Shown here: positions 1 through 8,501 of the stretch, piece by piece
Layout: each line of letters starts with the position of its first letter
Numbering within the stretch: position 1 is the stretch's first letter
Assembly (NCBI RefSeq): GCF_005952805.1
Contig: NZ_CP040709.1
Coordinates: forward strand, 1,302,001-1,366,000
Length of the DNA stretch: 64,000 nucleotides
Direction: 5' to 3'
Source: Inhella inkyongensis
Lineage (GTDB): Bacteria; Pseudomonadota; Gammaproteobacteria; Burkholderiales; Burkholderiaceae_C
The notes under the pieces: model-generated
What the model saw: only the letters and a program-made list of their open reading frames with translations
Told to the model about the DNA's origin: nothing
Database searches by the model: none
Program-made: the position numbers and the translations under genes

Positions 1-456
1 GCCTCGATCAATCGCCAGCGCGAGTCAACCCTGCGGGCGGAGTTGCAGGCCCAGCGCGACAAAGTGCTGCAGATGAAGCAGGTCCGCGATGAAGGCATCG
101 TGCTGGTGCGCGATGTCGAGGCCGCGCAGCGTCTGTCTGATGCCTTGCTGCAGCGCCAGCAGCAGTCCAGCCTGGAAAGCCAGACCACGCAGAGCAATGT
201 GAACCAACTCGCGATGGCGACGGCCCCTACGGCCCATGCGTCGCCCAAGATCTTGCTCAATCTGGCGGTCTCATTGGCCTTGGGCGGTTTCCTGGCGTTC
301 GGGGTCGCCCTGGTGTTGGAGATGCTGGACCGCCGGGTGCGAGGGCGCGCTGATCTGACAGAGTTGCTTGGGCTGGAGGTGTTGGGTAGCCTGCCGGCGG
401 CTGACGCCTTGGCTCGCCCCTCGCGCCCGTGGCTGCGAAACCGGCACACAGCCTAG
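1..456 (+). CDS. epsF: EPS chain-length determinant protein EpsF (3' part)
   Basis: C-terminal 151 residues of a Wzz/PCP-type chain-length regulator; the reading frame is already open at base 1, so the 5' end lies outside the window. The visible part has a glutamine- and arginine-rich stretch typical of the long periplasmic coiled coil, then one hydrophobic helix (ILLNLAVSLALGGFLAFGVA) and a short basic cytoplasmic tail. This is the usual C-terminal layout of inner-membrane polysaccharide co-polymerases, which set polymer length together with a Wzy polymerase and a BY-kinase. The EpsG kinase gene follows 56 bases downstream, which supports EpsF rather than an unrelated Wzz. The exact subfamily is inferred from this context. 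Confidence 0.85.
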   Translation, partial: ASINRQRESTLRAELQAQRDKVLQMKQVRDEGIVLVRDVEAAQRLSDALLQRQQQSSLESQTTQSNVNQLAMATAPTAHASPKILLNLAVSLALGGFLAFGVALVLEMLDRRVRGRADLTELLGLEVLGSLPAADALARPSRPWLRNRHTA

Positions 457-512
457 CGCAAAGCCGCAGCGCTTTGAGCTGCAGAGCGCCAGTCACGATA
501 AGGAATCAGACC

Positions 513-1373
513 ATGTTGAATGCCTCTACCGTCGCCGCTGAGCGCTCGATCGGCGCAATCATCAGCGACACCCGCAACCTGGGCGCGGATCAGGTCGAGG
601 CCATCGTGGCCTACCAGCGGCAGCATGGGGTTCGCTTTGGCGCGGCCGCCGTCGCCCTGGGGTATGCGAGCGCGGACGATGTGCTGCATGCGCTGGCGCA
701 GCAGTTCCATTACCCTTATGCGGCCAACGAGGACCAAAAGGGCAGCCCCGAACTCGTGGCGTTGAATCAACCCTTTGGTCGGCAGGCCGAAGCCATTCGC
801 GCGATTCGATCGCAGTTGCTGATGCGGGGCCTGGGGGCGCAGCAGGAGGACCGGGCAGCCCTGGCCCTGATCAGTCCTCAATCCGGTGACGGCCGCAGCT
901 ACTTCGCTGCCAACCTCGCGGTGGCGCTGGCGCAACTCGGTGGGCGGGTTTTGCTGATTGACGCCGACATGCGCGCACCGCGTCAGCACGACATTTTCGG
1001 CTTACCCAACGAAACCGGACTCTCGGGCATTTTGGCTGGACGGGCCCAGACCCAGGTCATTCAGCCCGTCGCAGGGGTCCCCGGCTTGTGCGTGCTGCCT
1101 GTCGGGGTCACGCCGCCCAATCCTGTCGAGTTGGTCGAGCGTCCCGGATTTGGCTTCCTGTTGCAGGAGTTGCGAGCCAAGTTTGACTATGTGCTGGTGG
1201 ACACCCCCGCCGGTTCACGCGGGGCCGACGCGGGGGTCATCGCGGCACGCTGCGGTCATGCCTTGTTGATCGCACGCAAGGACGCGACCCGAGTTGCCGC
1301 CGTGCGTGAGCAGGTGGCGGGCCTGCCGACGAGCGCGGTGCAGCTCATCGGCGTGGTCGTCAACGAGCATTGA
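513..1373 (+). CDS. epsG: EPS tyrosine-kinase-like protein EpsG
   Basis: 286-residue cytoplasmic P-loop protein of the BY-kinase family, the expected partner of EpsF. Start is ATG 513, preceded by AAGGA at 500-504; an upstream in-frame codon at 429 would overlap epsF. Residues 1-70 form a small helical module with an R-F-G ... G-Y ... V ... L ... QQ pattern (R41 to Q64) like the MshEN/GspE N-terminal domain. The Walker A loop reads SGDGRS, with Arg128 where lysine is usual, and is followed by Walker A' (LLIDADMR). The C-terminus (VVVNEH) has no tyrosine cluster, unlike classical Wzc kinases. It may therefore act more as a regulatory ATPase than an autokinase. The stop is 2 bases before the exosortase start. 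Confidence 0.9.
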   Translation: MLNASTVAAERSIGAIISDTRNLGADQVEAIVAYQRQHGVRFGAAAVALGYASADDVLHALAQQFHYPYAANEDQKGSPELVALNQPFGRQAEAIRAIRSQLLMRGLGAQQEDRAALALISPQSGDGRSYFAANLAVALAQLGGRVLLIDADMRAPRQHDIFGLPNETGLSGILAGRAQTQVIQPVAGVPGLCVLPVGVTPPNPVELVERPGFGFLLQELRAKFDYVLVDTPAGSRGADAGVIAARCGHALLIARKDATRVAAVREQVAGLPTSAVQLIGVVVNEH

Positions 1374-1375
1374 GC

Positions 1376-2293
1376 ATGTCCCTCACGCCCGTGAGCTGGC
1401 ACTCCACCGGGTTGGGCGAATCCGATGTCCAGCCCACGCGGACGGAACTGCATTGGCGTCTCGGACTGCTCCTGCTGGGCCTGGCGATGCTCTATTTGCC
1501 CACCTTTGCGGATCTGGCGCGCACGGTCTGGGCCTCAGATGAGCAGGGGCATGGCCCGATCATCTTGAGCGTCAGTCTTTGGCTGATCTGGCGCAAGCGC
1601 GATCAGCTGCTCAACCTGCCCTCCGTTCACGGGGGCGCAGGAGCTTGGGGACTGCTGGCCTTTGCCCTTGTGGTCTACCTGCTGGGCCGCACCCAGGCCG
1701 TTCTGCTGTTCGAGGTGGGCTCGCTGAGCCTGCTGCTGACTGGCTTGCTGCTGTTGTTCTGGGGGCGTCCTGGCTTGGCGCTGATGGCTTTCCCTTTGCT
1801 GTTCCTACTTTTCATGATCCCGCTGCCGGGCGCCCTGGTGGCCACGGTCACCGGTCCGTTGAAGTCCGGGGTTTCTGCCGTGGCCGAGTTCCTGCTGTTC
1901 CATGCCGGCTATCCGGTCGGGCGCAGCGGCGTGGTCCTGTCCGTCGGGCCCTACCAGTTGCTGGTCGCCGACGCCTGTGCCGGTCTGAGTTCGCTGTTCA
2001 CGCTGGAAGCGCTGGGTTTGCTCTACCTGAATCTCATGCAGCACAGTGCGCCGCTGCGCAATTTGGCGCTGGCGATCCTGATCGTTCCCATCAGCTTTTT
2101 GGCCAATGTCGTGCGGGTGATGATCCTGGTCCTGGTGACCTATCACTATGGCGATGCCGCCGGCCAGGGTTTCGTGCACAGCTTTGCCGGCATGGTGCTG
2201 TTCATCGTCGGCCTGTTCATGATGCTGGCGGTCGATGCCTTGCTGGGGCGCTGGTTGCCGGCGGCCAAGCCTGTCGATGGAGGTTTGCGGTGA
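1376..2293 (+). CDS. xrtB: Exosortase B (XrtB)
   Basis: 305-residue integral membrane protein with about eight hydrophobic helices. It carries the exosortase catalytic triad: Cys201 in DACAGL, Arg247 in ANVVR and His268 in GFVHSFAG. Exosortases are transpeptidases that recognise C-terminal PEP-CTERM-type signals on exported proteins. The B subtype is encoded inside EPS operons beside EpsI, as here. ATG 1376 is preferred over the TTG at 1370, which would overlap the epsG stop. The 3' end overlaps the epsI GTG by 4 bases. No protein with an obvious PEP-CTERM tail is encoded in this window, so the substrate must lie elsewhere or be diverged. Confidence 0.93.
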   Translation: MSLTPVSWHSTGLGESDVQPTRTELHWRLGLLLLGLAMLYLPTFADLARTVWASDEQGHGPIILSVSLWLIWRKRDQLLNLPSVHGGAGAWGLLAFALVVYLLGRTQAVLLFEVGSLSLLLTGLLLLFWGRPGLALMAFPLLFLLFMIPLPGALVATVTGPLKSGVSAVAEFLLFHAGYPVGRSGVVLSVGPYQLLVADACAGLSSLFTLEALGLLYLNLMQHSAPLRNLALAILIVPISFLANVVRVMILVLVTYHYGDAAGQGFVHSFAGMVLFIVGLFMMLAVDALLGRWLPAAKPVDGGLR

Positions 2294-2976
2294 GCCCGGA
2301 TCGTCGTCGGGCCGTGGGCGCCATGGTCATGATGGCGGGAGCTGCGGGTGCGGCCCATGTCGGCCGGCCGACGGTGAAGCTGGCCGACCGCTTGGGGGGC
2401 ATTGATCTGGAGCGAGCTTTTCCAGCGCGTTTTGCTGACTGGCAGATCGATCCGACGATTCCGGTCCTGTTACCGGCGGCCGATGTGCAGGCCAAGCTCG
2501 ATGCCATCTACAACCAGGTGCTGAGCCGCAGCTATGTGAGTGCACGAGGTGAGCGGGTGATGTTGTCGGTCGCCTATGGGGGCGATCAAAGTGACGGCAT
2601 GAGCATCCACCTGCCGGAGGTCTGCTATCCCGCGCAGGGCTTCGAGCTCCGAGACAAACAGGCCGGTGAATTACAGCTGGCCGGGCGCCGCTTGCCGATC
2701 CACCGGCTGACGACGGCGCTGGGGGCGCGCATCGAGCAGGTGACCTACTGGATCACAATCGGCGAGGCGGTGGCTCCGTCACGCAGCCGGCAGAAGCTGA
2801 TTCAGATCGGCTATGGCCTGCGCGGCTTGATACCCGATGGCATGTTGGTGCGAATTTCCAGCATCGACCGTGACGCCAGCCAGGCGTTTCAGATGCAGGC
2901 CCGCTTCGCCCAGGACCTGGCGGCAGCGATTCCTGATGCACTGGCGCCCAGGGTGCTGGGCCGGCGGGGCAACTGA
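2290..2976 (+). CDS. epsI: Exosortase-associated protein EpsI
   Basis: 228-residue EpsI-family protein starting with GTG 2290, which overlaps the xrtB stop (GTGA) and implies translational coupling. It has a short N-terminal hydrophobic segment (AMVMMAGAAGAAHVG) followed by a periplasmic domain. That domain includes the family-typical stretch around residues 95-120 (HLPEVCYPAQGFEL) and the later YWITIGE. EpsI occurs either as a separate protein or fused to the C-terminus of exosortases. Its biochemical role is unknown, but it is always tied to exosortase/EPS loci. The open frame extends far upstream through xrtB in the wrong frame; only the part from 2290 is considered coding. Confidence 0.88.
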   Translation: MSPDRRRAVGAMVMMAGAAGAAHVGRPTVKLADRLGGIDLERAFPARFADWQIDPTIPVLLPAADVQAKLDAIYNQVLSRSYVSARGERVMLSVAYGGDQSDGMSIHLPEVCYPAQGFELRDKQAGELQLAGRRLPIHRLTTALGARIEQVTYWITIGEAVAPSRSRQKLIQIGYGLRGLIPDGMLVRISSIDRDASQAFQMQARFAQDLAAAIPDALAPRVLGRRGN

Positions 2977-2979
2977 GCG

Positions 2980-4524
2980 GTGCGGGTCCAGCCCCTGGGT
3001 TCCTGGTGGAGTGGCAGCCATTGGCGCCGGATGCTTCGCGGCCGAAGGGCCGCCGTCCCCGCCCCAGCTTCCAGGGCGGTGCTGGCGGTCCTGGTGGCGG
3101 CAGTCGGTCTGGCATTCTTGTTCGGTTTGCTGGCTACCACGGGCAGCCCCATCCTGATTGCGCTCTTTGCTGGAACCTTGGCGGGCCTGGCCTTGCTGGG
3201 CGTGCCCAAAGTGACGCTGTGCCTGGTGCTGGTCGGCACCTTGTGCATCGGTGGGCCCATCGTTCAGTTCGTGCCCAAACTGACCAAGATCAATTGGTTG
3301 TTCTCGATGCTGGGCTTCTTGCTATTTGCCAGCGCCGTGCTCAGCGCCTTGTCGCGGCGCGAGCGGCGCCAAGGGATTCCATGGTGGGCTGTATTGGCCC
3401 TGCTGATGCCGCTCTACGCGGTCTGGGTCGCCCTGGTGAATCAACTGGGGCTGTTTGAATTTCTGGCCGGCTTCAAGCGTTATTTCCAGTACTGGGGCGT
3501 GTTGGCCTGTTTGGCGCTGATCCCTTTGGGCGAGCGGCTGCACCGTTGCCTGCTCAAGTTCCTGCTGGGCTTGGCGGCGGTGCAAGTGGTTTTTGCGCTG
3601 TTCCAACGCGTCGTCATCGTGCCGCAGCGCCAAGGCATGGGCGGTGGGGTGGTGGCCATCGACGCGGTCTCAGGCACCTTCGAGTCCAGCTTCAGCGGCG
3701 GCGGCTCAAGTTCGGTGCTGGTCTTCTTCTTGCTCACCGCCTTTGCCTTCGTTTTTCGTGCCTGGCTCGATCACAAGGTCAGCGGGCGACGGGCGCTGCT
3801 TTACGCCCTGCTGGTGCTGCCGCCGCTGGCGCTGGGCGAGACCAAGGTGGTGGTGGTCTTTTTGCCGTTGGTGTTCCTCTGCGCCCTGGCCCTGGACCTG
3901 CGCAGCAAGCCGATCACCACCTTGATGTGGATGATGCTGGGTGTGGCGATGGCCCTGGGCTTGGCCCTGCTCTACGTGGCCATGAGCGCCAAGACCGGGC
4001 AGTCCTTTGCGCGGGCCGTCGACAACATCCTGGCCTATAACTTTGGATCCGTCGGCTATCACAGCGCCACCAACCTGAACCGCAGTACGGTGCTGAGCTT
4101 CTGGTGGAGCCAACAGCATCTTGGCGATCCCGTGGGCCTGCTGTTCGGGCATGGCCCCGGGGCCTCCTATAGCGGTGACGGGGCCCTGGTGCCGGGCCAG
4201 TTGGCGTTGCGGTATTTCGGGCTGTCGATTGCGTTCACCACCTTGTCCAGCCTGTTGTGGGACTTTGGTGTGATGGGTTTCGTGTTCTTTCTTGCCTTCA
4301 ATCTGGGTGCCATCGCTGCGGTCGCCCGCGCCGCATTCAAGCAGGCGCCGGGATGGACGCGCAGCCTTCAGGTGGCGGTGCTCGCTGGCTTGTCGATGAA
4401 TCTTGTGCTGTTCTTTCTGAACAACTCAGCCACCACCTTGCCCAGCCATTCGACGCTCTTCATGCTGCTGCTCGGTGCGGCCGTGCTGCTGACCGCTCGC
4501 CCGGTGCGCCCCGATGTTCACTGA
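2980..4524 (+). CDS. O-antigen polymerase/ligase-like membrane protein (Wzy-type)
   Basis: 514-residue polytopic membrane protein with roughly ten to twelve hydrophobic helices and a large loop between residues about 335 and 410. This is the general pattern of the Wzy/WaaL/O-antigen ligase superfamily. In this operon it is the best candidate for the EPS repeat-unit polymerase. GTG 2980 starts 4 bases after the epsI stop; ATG 3031 is an alternative start that still leaves the first helix intact. Sequence conservation in this superfamily is low, so polymerase versus ligase cannot be decided by eye. Its 3' end overlaps the next glycosyltransferase gene by 11 bases. Confidence 0.75.
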   Translation: MRVQPLGSWWSGSHWRRMLRGRRAAVPAPASRAVLAVLVAAVGLAFLFGLLATTGSPILIALFAGTLAGLALLGVPKVTLCLVLVGTLCIGGPIVQFVPKLTKINWLFSMLGFLLFASAVLSALSRRERRQGIPWWAVLALLMPLYAVWVALVNQLGLFEFLAGFKRYFQYWGVLACLALIPLGERLHRCLLKFLLGLAAVQVVFALFQRVVIVPQRQGMGGGVVAIDAVSGTFESSFSGGGSSSVLVFFLLTAFAFVFRAWLDHKVSGRRALLYALLVLPPLALGETKVVVVFLPLVFLCALALDLRSKPITTLMWMMLGVAMALGLALLYVAMSAKTGQSFARAVDNILAYNFGSVGYHSATNLNRSTVLSFWWSQQHLGDPVGLLFGHGPGASYSGDGALVPGQLALRYFGLSIAFTTLSSLLWDFGVMGFVFFLAFNLGAIAAVARAAFKQAPGWTRSLQVAVLAGLSMNLVLFFLNNSATTLPSHSTLFMLLLGAAVLLTARPVRPDVH

Positions 4525-5752
4525 ACCGACCTCCATCCCGGGGAGCCCGCCGCAGCGCTTTCTGTATTCGACGGCGGAGACCCATCCCTGCACGCGCGCC
4601 GATGTCGCGGTGCTGTTCGGCAAGTATTTGCCGCGCTTTGGCGTGCAGACGGACCTGGTGGGTGTTCATGTGAGCCATGCGCCGCCGCCCTGGCCCGGTG
4701 GCGCCAGATGGACCCTGCGCGGCGCGGCGCGTGGCGCGCGCCGCCACGGGGTCAGCGTGCTGGCCGACTTCCGCATGCTCTGGCTGGCGCGCCGAGGCTA
4801 TGCCGGTGTCATCGTGCGTGACAAGGTCGTGGGGGCGTTGTTCGGTCTGCTGGCAGCGCGGCTTGCCGGTGTGCCATTTTTTTACTGGATGTCCTTCCCG
4901 ATGGTGGAGGCCTGGGCGCTGTTTGTGCGTCAGCGTCGGGGCCAGGTGGGCTGGCTGCGCTGGCTGGCTGCGCAGCTTCGCGCCACCTTGCTGCGCGGTT
5001 TGCTCTACCGCGTGATCCTGCCGCGTGCCGACCATCTGTTCGCGCAGAGCGAAGTGATGGTGGGGCAGCTGCGGGCGAAGGGCTTGGCGGGCGAGCGAAT
5101 CAGCGCCGTGCCGATGGGGGTGGATGTGGAACTGCTCAACCGGGTGGAAGCGGCCGGCGAGGAGGCTGCAGAGCCGTCCATGCAGACGCCAGTCTTTGCC
5201 TATTTGGGCACCCTGAATCGATTGCGTGGCCCCGAACTGATGATTGAGGCCTTGGCACTGCTGCGGGAACGGGGCGTGGACGCGCGCCTGCTGCTGATTG
5301 GCGACGCCGAGGAAGAGGCTGACCGTCGCTGGCTGCGCGAGCAGATCCAGCGCCATGGCTTGGAGCAACAGGTTGAAATCACCGGATGGCTGCCCACCCA
5401 GGAGGGTTGGCGGCGCTGTGCAACGGCGGTCGCGGGGCTCTCGCCATTTCCGCGCACGGAGCTGCTGGAGTCCGCCTCGCCCACCAAGTTGGTGGAGTAT
5501 TTCTTTCTGGGCCTGCCGGTGATCGCCAATGATCAGCCCGACCAGGCTGCCTTGATGCGGGCGGCGGGGGGGACGTGCGCGCAACTGAGCGCCGAGGGCT
5601 TTGCCGGCGCCATGCAAGCGCTGCTGGCGCAACCCGAGGCGCACCGGGCCATCGCTGCGGCAGGGCGTGCCTGGGTGCTGCGCACCCGCAGCTATGCGGG
5701 CCTGGCGCAACAGGTGGCTCAGCAGCTGGGCGCCTGCGTGCGCAGGCCTTGA
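4514..5752 (+). CDS. Glycosyltransferase, GT4-like
   Basis: 412-residue soluble glycosyltransferase with a GT-B fold. The C-terminal Rossmann half includes FAYLGTLNRLRGPELMIEAL, a nucleotide-binding stretch (LLIGDAEEE) and a donor-site region (SPTKLVEYFFLGLPVIAND). The S/P-T-K-L-xE-Y-F pattern matches GT4 enzymes that use E-x7-E-like donor sites. It probably adds one sugar to the lipid-linked EPS repeat unit on the cytoplasmic face of the inner membrane. ATG 4514 lies inside the end of the upstream membrane-protein gene, implying translational coupling. Donor and acceptor cannot be deduced. Confidence 0.85.
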   Translation: MFTEPTSIPGSPPQRFLYSTAETHPCTRADVAVLFGKYLPRFGVQTDLVGVHVSHAPPPWPGGARWTLRGAARGARRHGVSVLADFRMLWLARRGYAGVIVRDKVVGALFGLLAARLAGVPFFYWMSFPMVEAWALFVRQRRGQVGWLRWLAAQLRATLLRGLLYRVILPRADHLFAQSEVMVGQLRAKGLAGERISAVPMGVDVELLNRVEAAGEEAAEPSMQTPVFAYLGTLNRLRGPELMIEALALLRERGVDARLLLIGDAEEEADRRWLREQIQRHGLEQQVEITGWLPTQEGWRRCATAVAGLSPFPRTELLESASPTKLVEYFFLGLPVIANDQPDQAALMRAAGGTCAQLSAEGFAGAMQALLAQPEAHRAIAAAGRAWVLRTRSYAGLAQQVAQQLGACVRRP

Positions 5753-5758
5753 ACGCAG

Positions 5759-7315
5759 ATGGACGGGCCTTACTCACTCGCCCGGTTGCGCCGCGGTGTG
5801 CTGCACTTCCTGGCCGGCAAGGTGCTCAGCGCCGCCCTGAGTCTGGCGGCGCTGCTGCTGCTGGCGCGGCTGCTGTCGACGGCCGATTACGGTCGTTATG
5901 TGGCCTTGGTTGCCCTGGTGGAGTTGGGCCTGGGTCTAGCCAGCCTGGGGCTGGATTGGGTCGCTGGACGCTATGTTCCCGAATACCGGGTGCGGGCCAG
6001 CGCGGTGCGGCTGGCACGATTCATCGTGCAGCTGGCAGGCTTGCAAGCGTTGTTGCTGGCCTTGCTGGGTTTGCTGCTGTGGTCCGTTGCGGAACCCTTG
6101 GCGGCTTGGCTGGGGCTGGGCAGCCAGGCCCTGCCTGCAATCCATTTGTACAGCCTCTATCTGTTCCTTGAGGGCCTGAGTCGGGTGCTGCGGGATCAAA
6201 TGCTCGGCCATTTGCTTTTGCAAGGGCGCGCGCAGTTGGCCCTTCTGGTGCGTCATGGGGTCGCGGTGGGCGCCTGCGTCGGGATCTGGCTGCTTGAGCA
6301 GCGCGCCGACCTGGTGCTCGTGGCATCGATTGAAGTGGGGGCCACGGCGCTGGGCCTGTTGTTGGCCGCTCTGGGTTTGGGCTTGGCGTTGCGAGCTGAG
6401 CGCAGTGAGGTGGAGGGGGCGACCTGTACTTGGACTGAGCCGCCCCTGAGTGAGATGCGCAGGCTGGCGCTCAACAGCTATGCGAGCCTGCTGATGAGCA
6501 TTCCCACGCGACCCCAAGTGCTGATGCTGCTGGTCACCCGCCTGGCCGGCGCCGAGGCCGCGGCGCTGTTCGGGTTTGCGCGGGCGCTCTCTGAGCAGGT
6601 CTTGCGCTTCCTGCCCGCCGAGCTGCTGCTGGGTTTCCTGCGTCCGGCGCTCGTCGCTCGCTATCTGGAAGCTCGCGATTTCGCGGACCTCAATCTGCAG
6701 ACCAAGCGCTTGCTCCTGGTGAGCCTGATGGTGCTGGCGCCTGTGCTGTGTCTGGCCCTGGCTCAGGGCCCCATGGTTCTGAGTGTGCTGGGGGGCGTGG
6801 GATTCGCGCCTGCGGCTCCGTTGCTGGCCCTGCTGCTGATGGGCGTGGCACTTCTGAGCCACCGACGCATGCTGGAGTTCATCGCCAATTCGGTGGGGCA
6901 GCCGGAGGTCATTCGTCGGGCCAGCGCCCTGATGTGGGTGGCACCCCTTGGAGCTGCTGGCTTGCTGATCCTGCATGCGCCACTTTGGACGGTGCCGGTG
7001 CCCATGCTGCTCGGCGAGCTGCTCTTTGGCTGGCGGGCCGGCAATGCGCTGCGTGCGGCAGGGTTCGGCTATGTGGCCCCGGTGGCGGGTACGGTGCGCA
7101 GCCTCGTCGCCCTGGCGGCGGCGGCGCTGCCGCTCTCTTTGCTGCAGGTGGGCGCACAGCCGGGTGTCTGGACGCTGCTGGGGGTGGGCTTGATGGGAGC
7201 TGCCCTGACCCTTTGCGCACTGGCGCTGGTGCGTCCGCTGGATGCCGCATCGCTTGCGGCGCTGCGCGGTTTGCTGCGCAAGAACTCGGGATCCGCGCAT
7301 GACACCGCCCTCTGA
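5759..7315 (+). CDS. Polysaccharide flippase (Wzx-like, MOP superfamily)
   Basis: 518-residue membrane protein with about twelve to fourteen hydrophobic segments and an N-terminal motif typical of polysaccharide-transport proteins (LAGKVLSAALSLAALLLLARLLSTADYGRYV, here residues about 18-48). It is expected to flip undecaprenyl-diphosphate-linked EPS repeat units from the cytoplasmic to the periplasmic leaflet. ATG 5759 is 6 bases after the upstream glycosyltransferase stop, and the 3' end overlaps the next glycosyltransferase start by 17 bases. Position between two glycosyltransferases and near a Wzy-type gene fits a Wzx/Wzy-dependent pathway. Confidence 0.88.
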   Translation: MDGPYSLARLRRGVLHFLAGKVLSAALSLAALLLLARLLSTADYGRYVALVALVELGLGLASLGLDWVAGRYVPEYRVRASAVRLARFIVQLAGLQALLLALLGLLLWSVAEPLAAWLGLGSQALPAIHLYSLYLFLEGLSRVLRDQMLGHLLLQGRAQLALLVRHGVAVGACVGIWLLEQRADLVLVASIEVGATALGLLLAALGLGLALRAERSEVEGATCTWTEPPLSEMRRLALNSYASLLMSIPTRPQVLMLLVTRLAGAEAAALFGFARALSEQVLRFLPAELLLGFLRPALVARYLEARDFADLNLQTKRLLLVSLMVLAPVLCLALAQGPMVLSVLGGVGFAPAAPLLALLLMGVALLSHRRMLEFIANSVGQPEVIRRASALMWVAPLGAAGLLILHAPLWTVPVPMLLGELLFGWRAGNALRAAGFGYVAPVAGTVRSLVALAAAALPLSLLQVGAQPGVWTLLGVGLMGAALTLCALALVRPLDAASLAALRGLLRKNSGSAHDTAL

Positions 7316-8420
7316 TCACTCTGCAGGGCGTTGGCCCCTCTGCGTGATGGTCGGACCTGCGCCGCAGGCGCAAGGTGGCGTGGCCAGCGTGATTGCGCTG
7401 CTGCTGCAGGCCGGTTTGCTCGAGGACGAAGAGGTGGTCTTTGTGGCCAGCCATGGCCCTGGCCCGCGCTGGCGCAAGTTGTGCATTGCGCTGCGGGCCT
7501 GGACCCGCTACCTGCTGTGGTTGATGCAAGGCCGCGCCGCCGTCCTGCATGTCCATGTTTCCTCGCACGCGAGCTTCTGGCGCAAGGCATCGTTCATGGT
7601 CCTGGCGCGCCTGTTCCGGCGACGGATCGTGTTTCAGCTGCATGGCGGGGGCTTTCGCACGTTCTATGAATCGCGCTCCCGGCCGGTACGCTGGATCATC
7701 CGCCGGACCTTGATGCAGGCCGATGAATTGCTCTGCCTTTCGGCCTCAGCGGTGGCTTGGTTGCGTGCCGAAGTCCCTTCGACGCGGCCGCATTGGTGGC
7801 CGAATCCGGTTTCCGCAGCCCTGATCAAGCAAATCCCGCAGGCGCAGACAGAGCGCCCGCCCCATCTGCTCTTTCTCGGTGCCTTGCTGCCGGCCAAAGG
7901 CGTGTTGGAGTTGTTGAGAGCCTTCTCTGAGCTCCGTTGTGCAGATGGCCGAGCCCGCTTGTTGATCGCGGGCACGGGGCCTCAGGAGCGGCAGCTCAGA
8001 GAGCAAGTGACGGACCTGGGCCTGGACGAGGCGGTGGACTTCCTGGGCTGGGTGACAGGCGAACAAAAATTGGCGTGCATGCGCCGCGCGCGATTGCTCG
8101 TTCTCCCCTCGCACCTGGAACAACAGCCTATGGTGCTGCTCGAAGCCATGGCGCTTGGAACTGCCCTGGTGGCGACCCGGGTGGGTGGCGTTCCAGACAT
8201 CGTCAGAGACGGAGTCGATGGCATCCTGGTGGAGCCGGGTGACTCGGCGCAGCTCGCGGCCGCACTCAAAGACCTTTGGAGTGACGCGGAGTTGCGCCAG
8301 AGCCTGGCACAAAGCGCGCGAGCCCGCGTGCAGGACGTGCACCTAGCCGCACGGGTGGCGGATCAATCACGCCGGCTCTACCGGGAACTGGCTGGCGGAC
8401 AGAGCCGTCAGCCGAAGTGA
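7299..8420 (+). CDS. Glycosyltransferase family 4
   Basis: 373-residue GT-B glycosyltransferase. Visible features are an N-terminal glycine-rich segment (MVGPAPQAQGGVASVI), an acceptor-domain motif (FQLHGGG), a central linker (PHLLFLGALLPAKGVLELL) and the GT4 donor site LEAMALGTALVATRVGGVPDIV with its conserved glutamates. ATG 7299 is chosen because it is the first ATG giving this N-terminus. An upstream in-frame codon at 7242 would add 19 residues encoded inside the flippase gene. It overlaps the flippase by 17 bases. Role: transfer of a nucleotide-activated sugar to the growing EPS repeat unit; the sugar is unknown. Confidence 0.9.
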   Translation: MTPPSDHSAGRWPLCVMVGPAPQAQGGVASVIALLLQAGLLEDEEVVFVASHGPGPRWRKLCIALRAWTRYLLWLMQGRAAVLHVHVSSHASFWRKASFMVLARLFRRRIVFQLHGGGFRTFYESRSRPVRWIIRRTLMQADELLCLSASAVAWLRAEVPSTRPHWWPNPVSAALIKQIPQAQTERPPHLLFLGALLPAKGVLELLRAFSELRCADGRARLLIAGTGPQERQLREQVTDLGLDEAVDFLGWVTGEQKLACMRRARLLVLPSHLEQQPMVLLEAMALGTALVATRVGGVPDIVRDGVDGILVEPGDSAQLAAALKDLWSDAELRQSLAQSARARVQDVHLAARVADQSRRLYRELAGGQSRQPK

Positions 8421-8501
8421 GTGCGGCGGGGCTCGCCTGCCGATACTTGCGAGCTTGAAAGCCTGAGGCCCCTCAAGGGCAGGCCAATGTCTGGAGTTGG
8501 G

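Noticed and set aside
1579..2289. Upstream extension of the epsI reading frame through the exosortase gene
   Set aside because: The frame is open only because of GC-rich codon bias; its translation is arginine-rich and unlike any protein, while the exosortase frame has catalytic residues in order.
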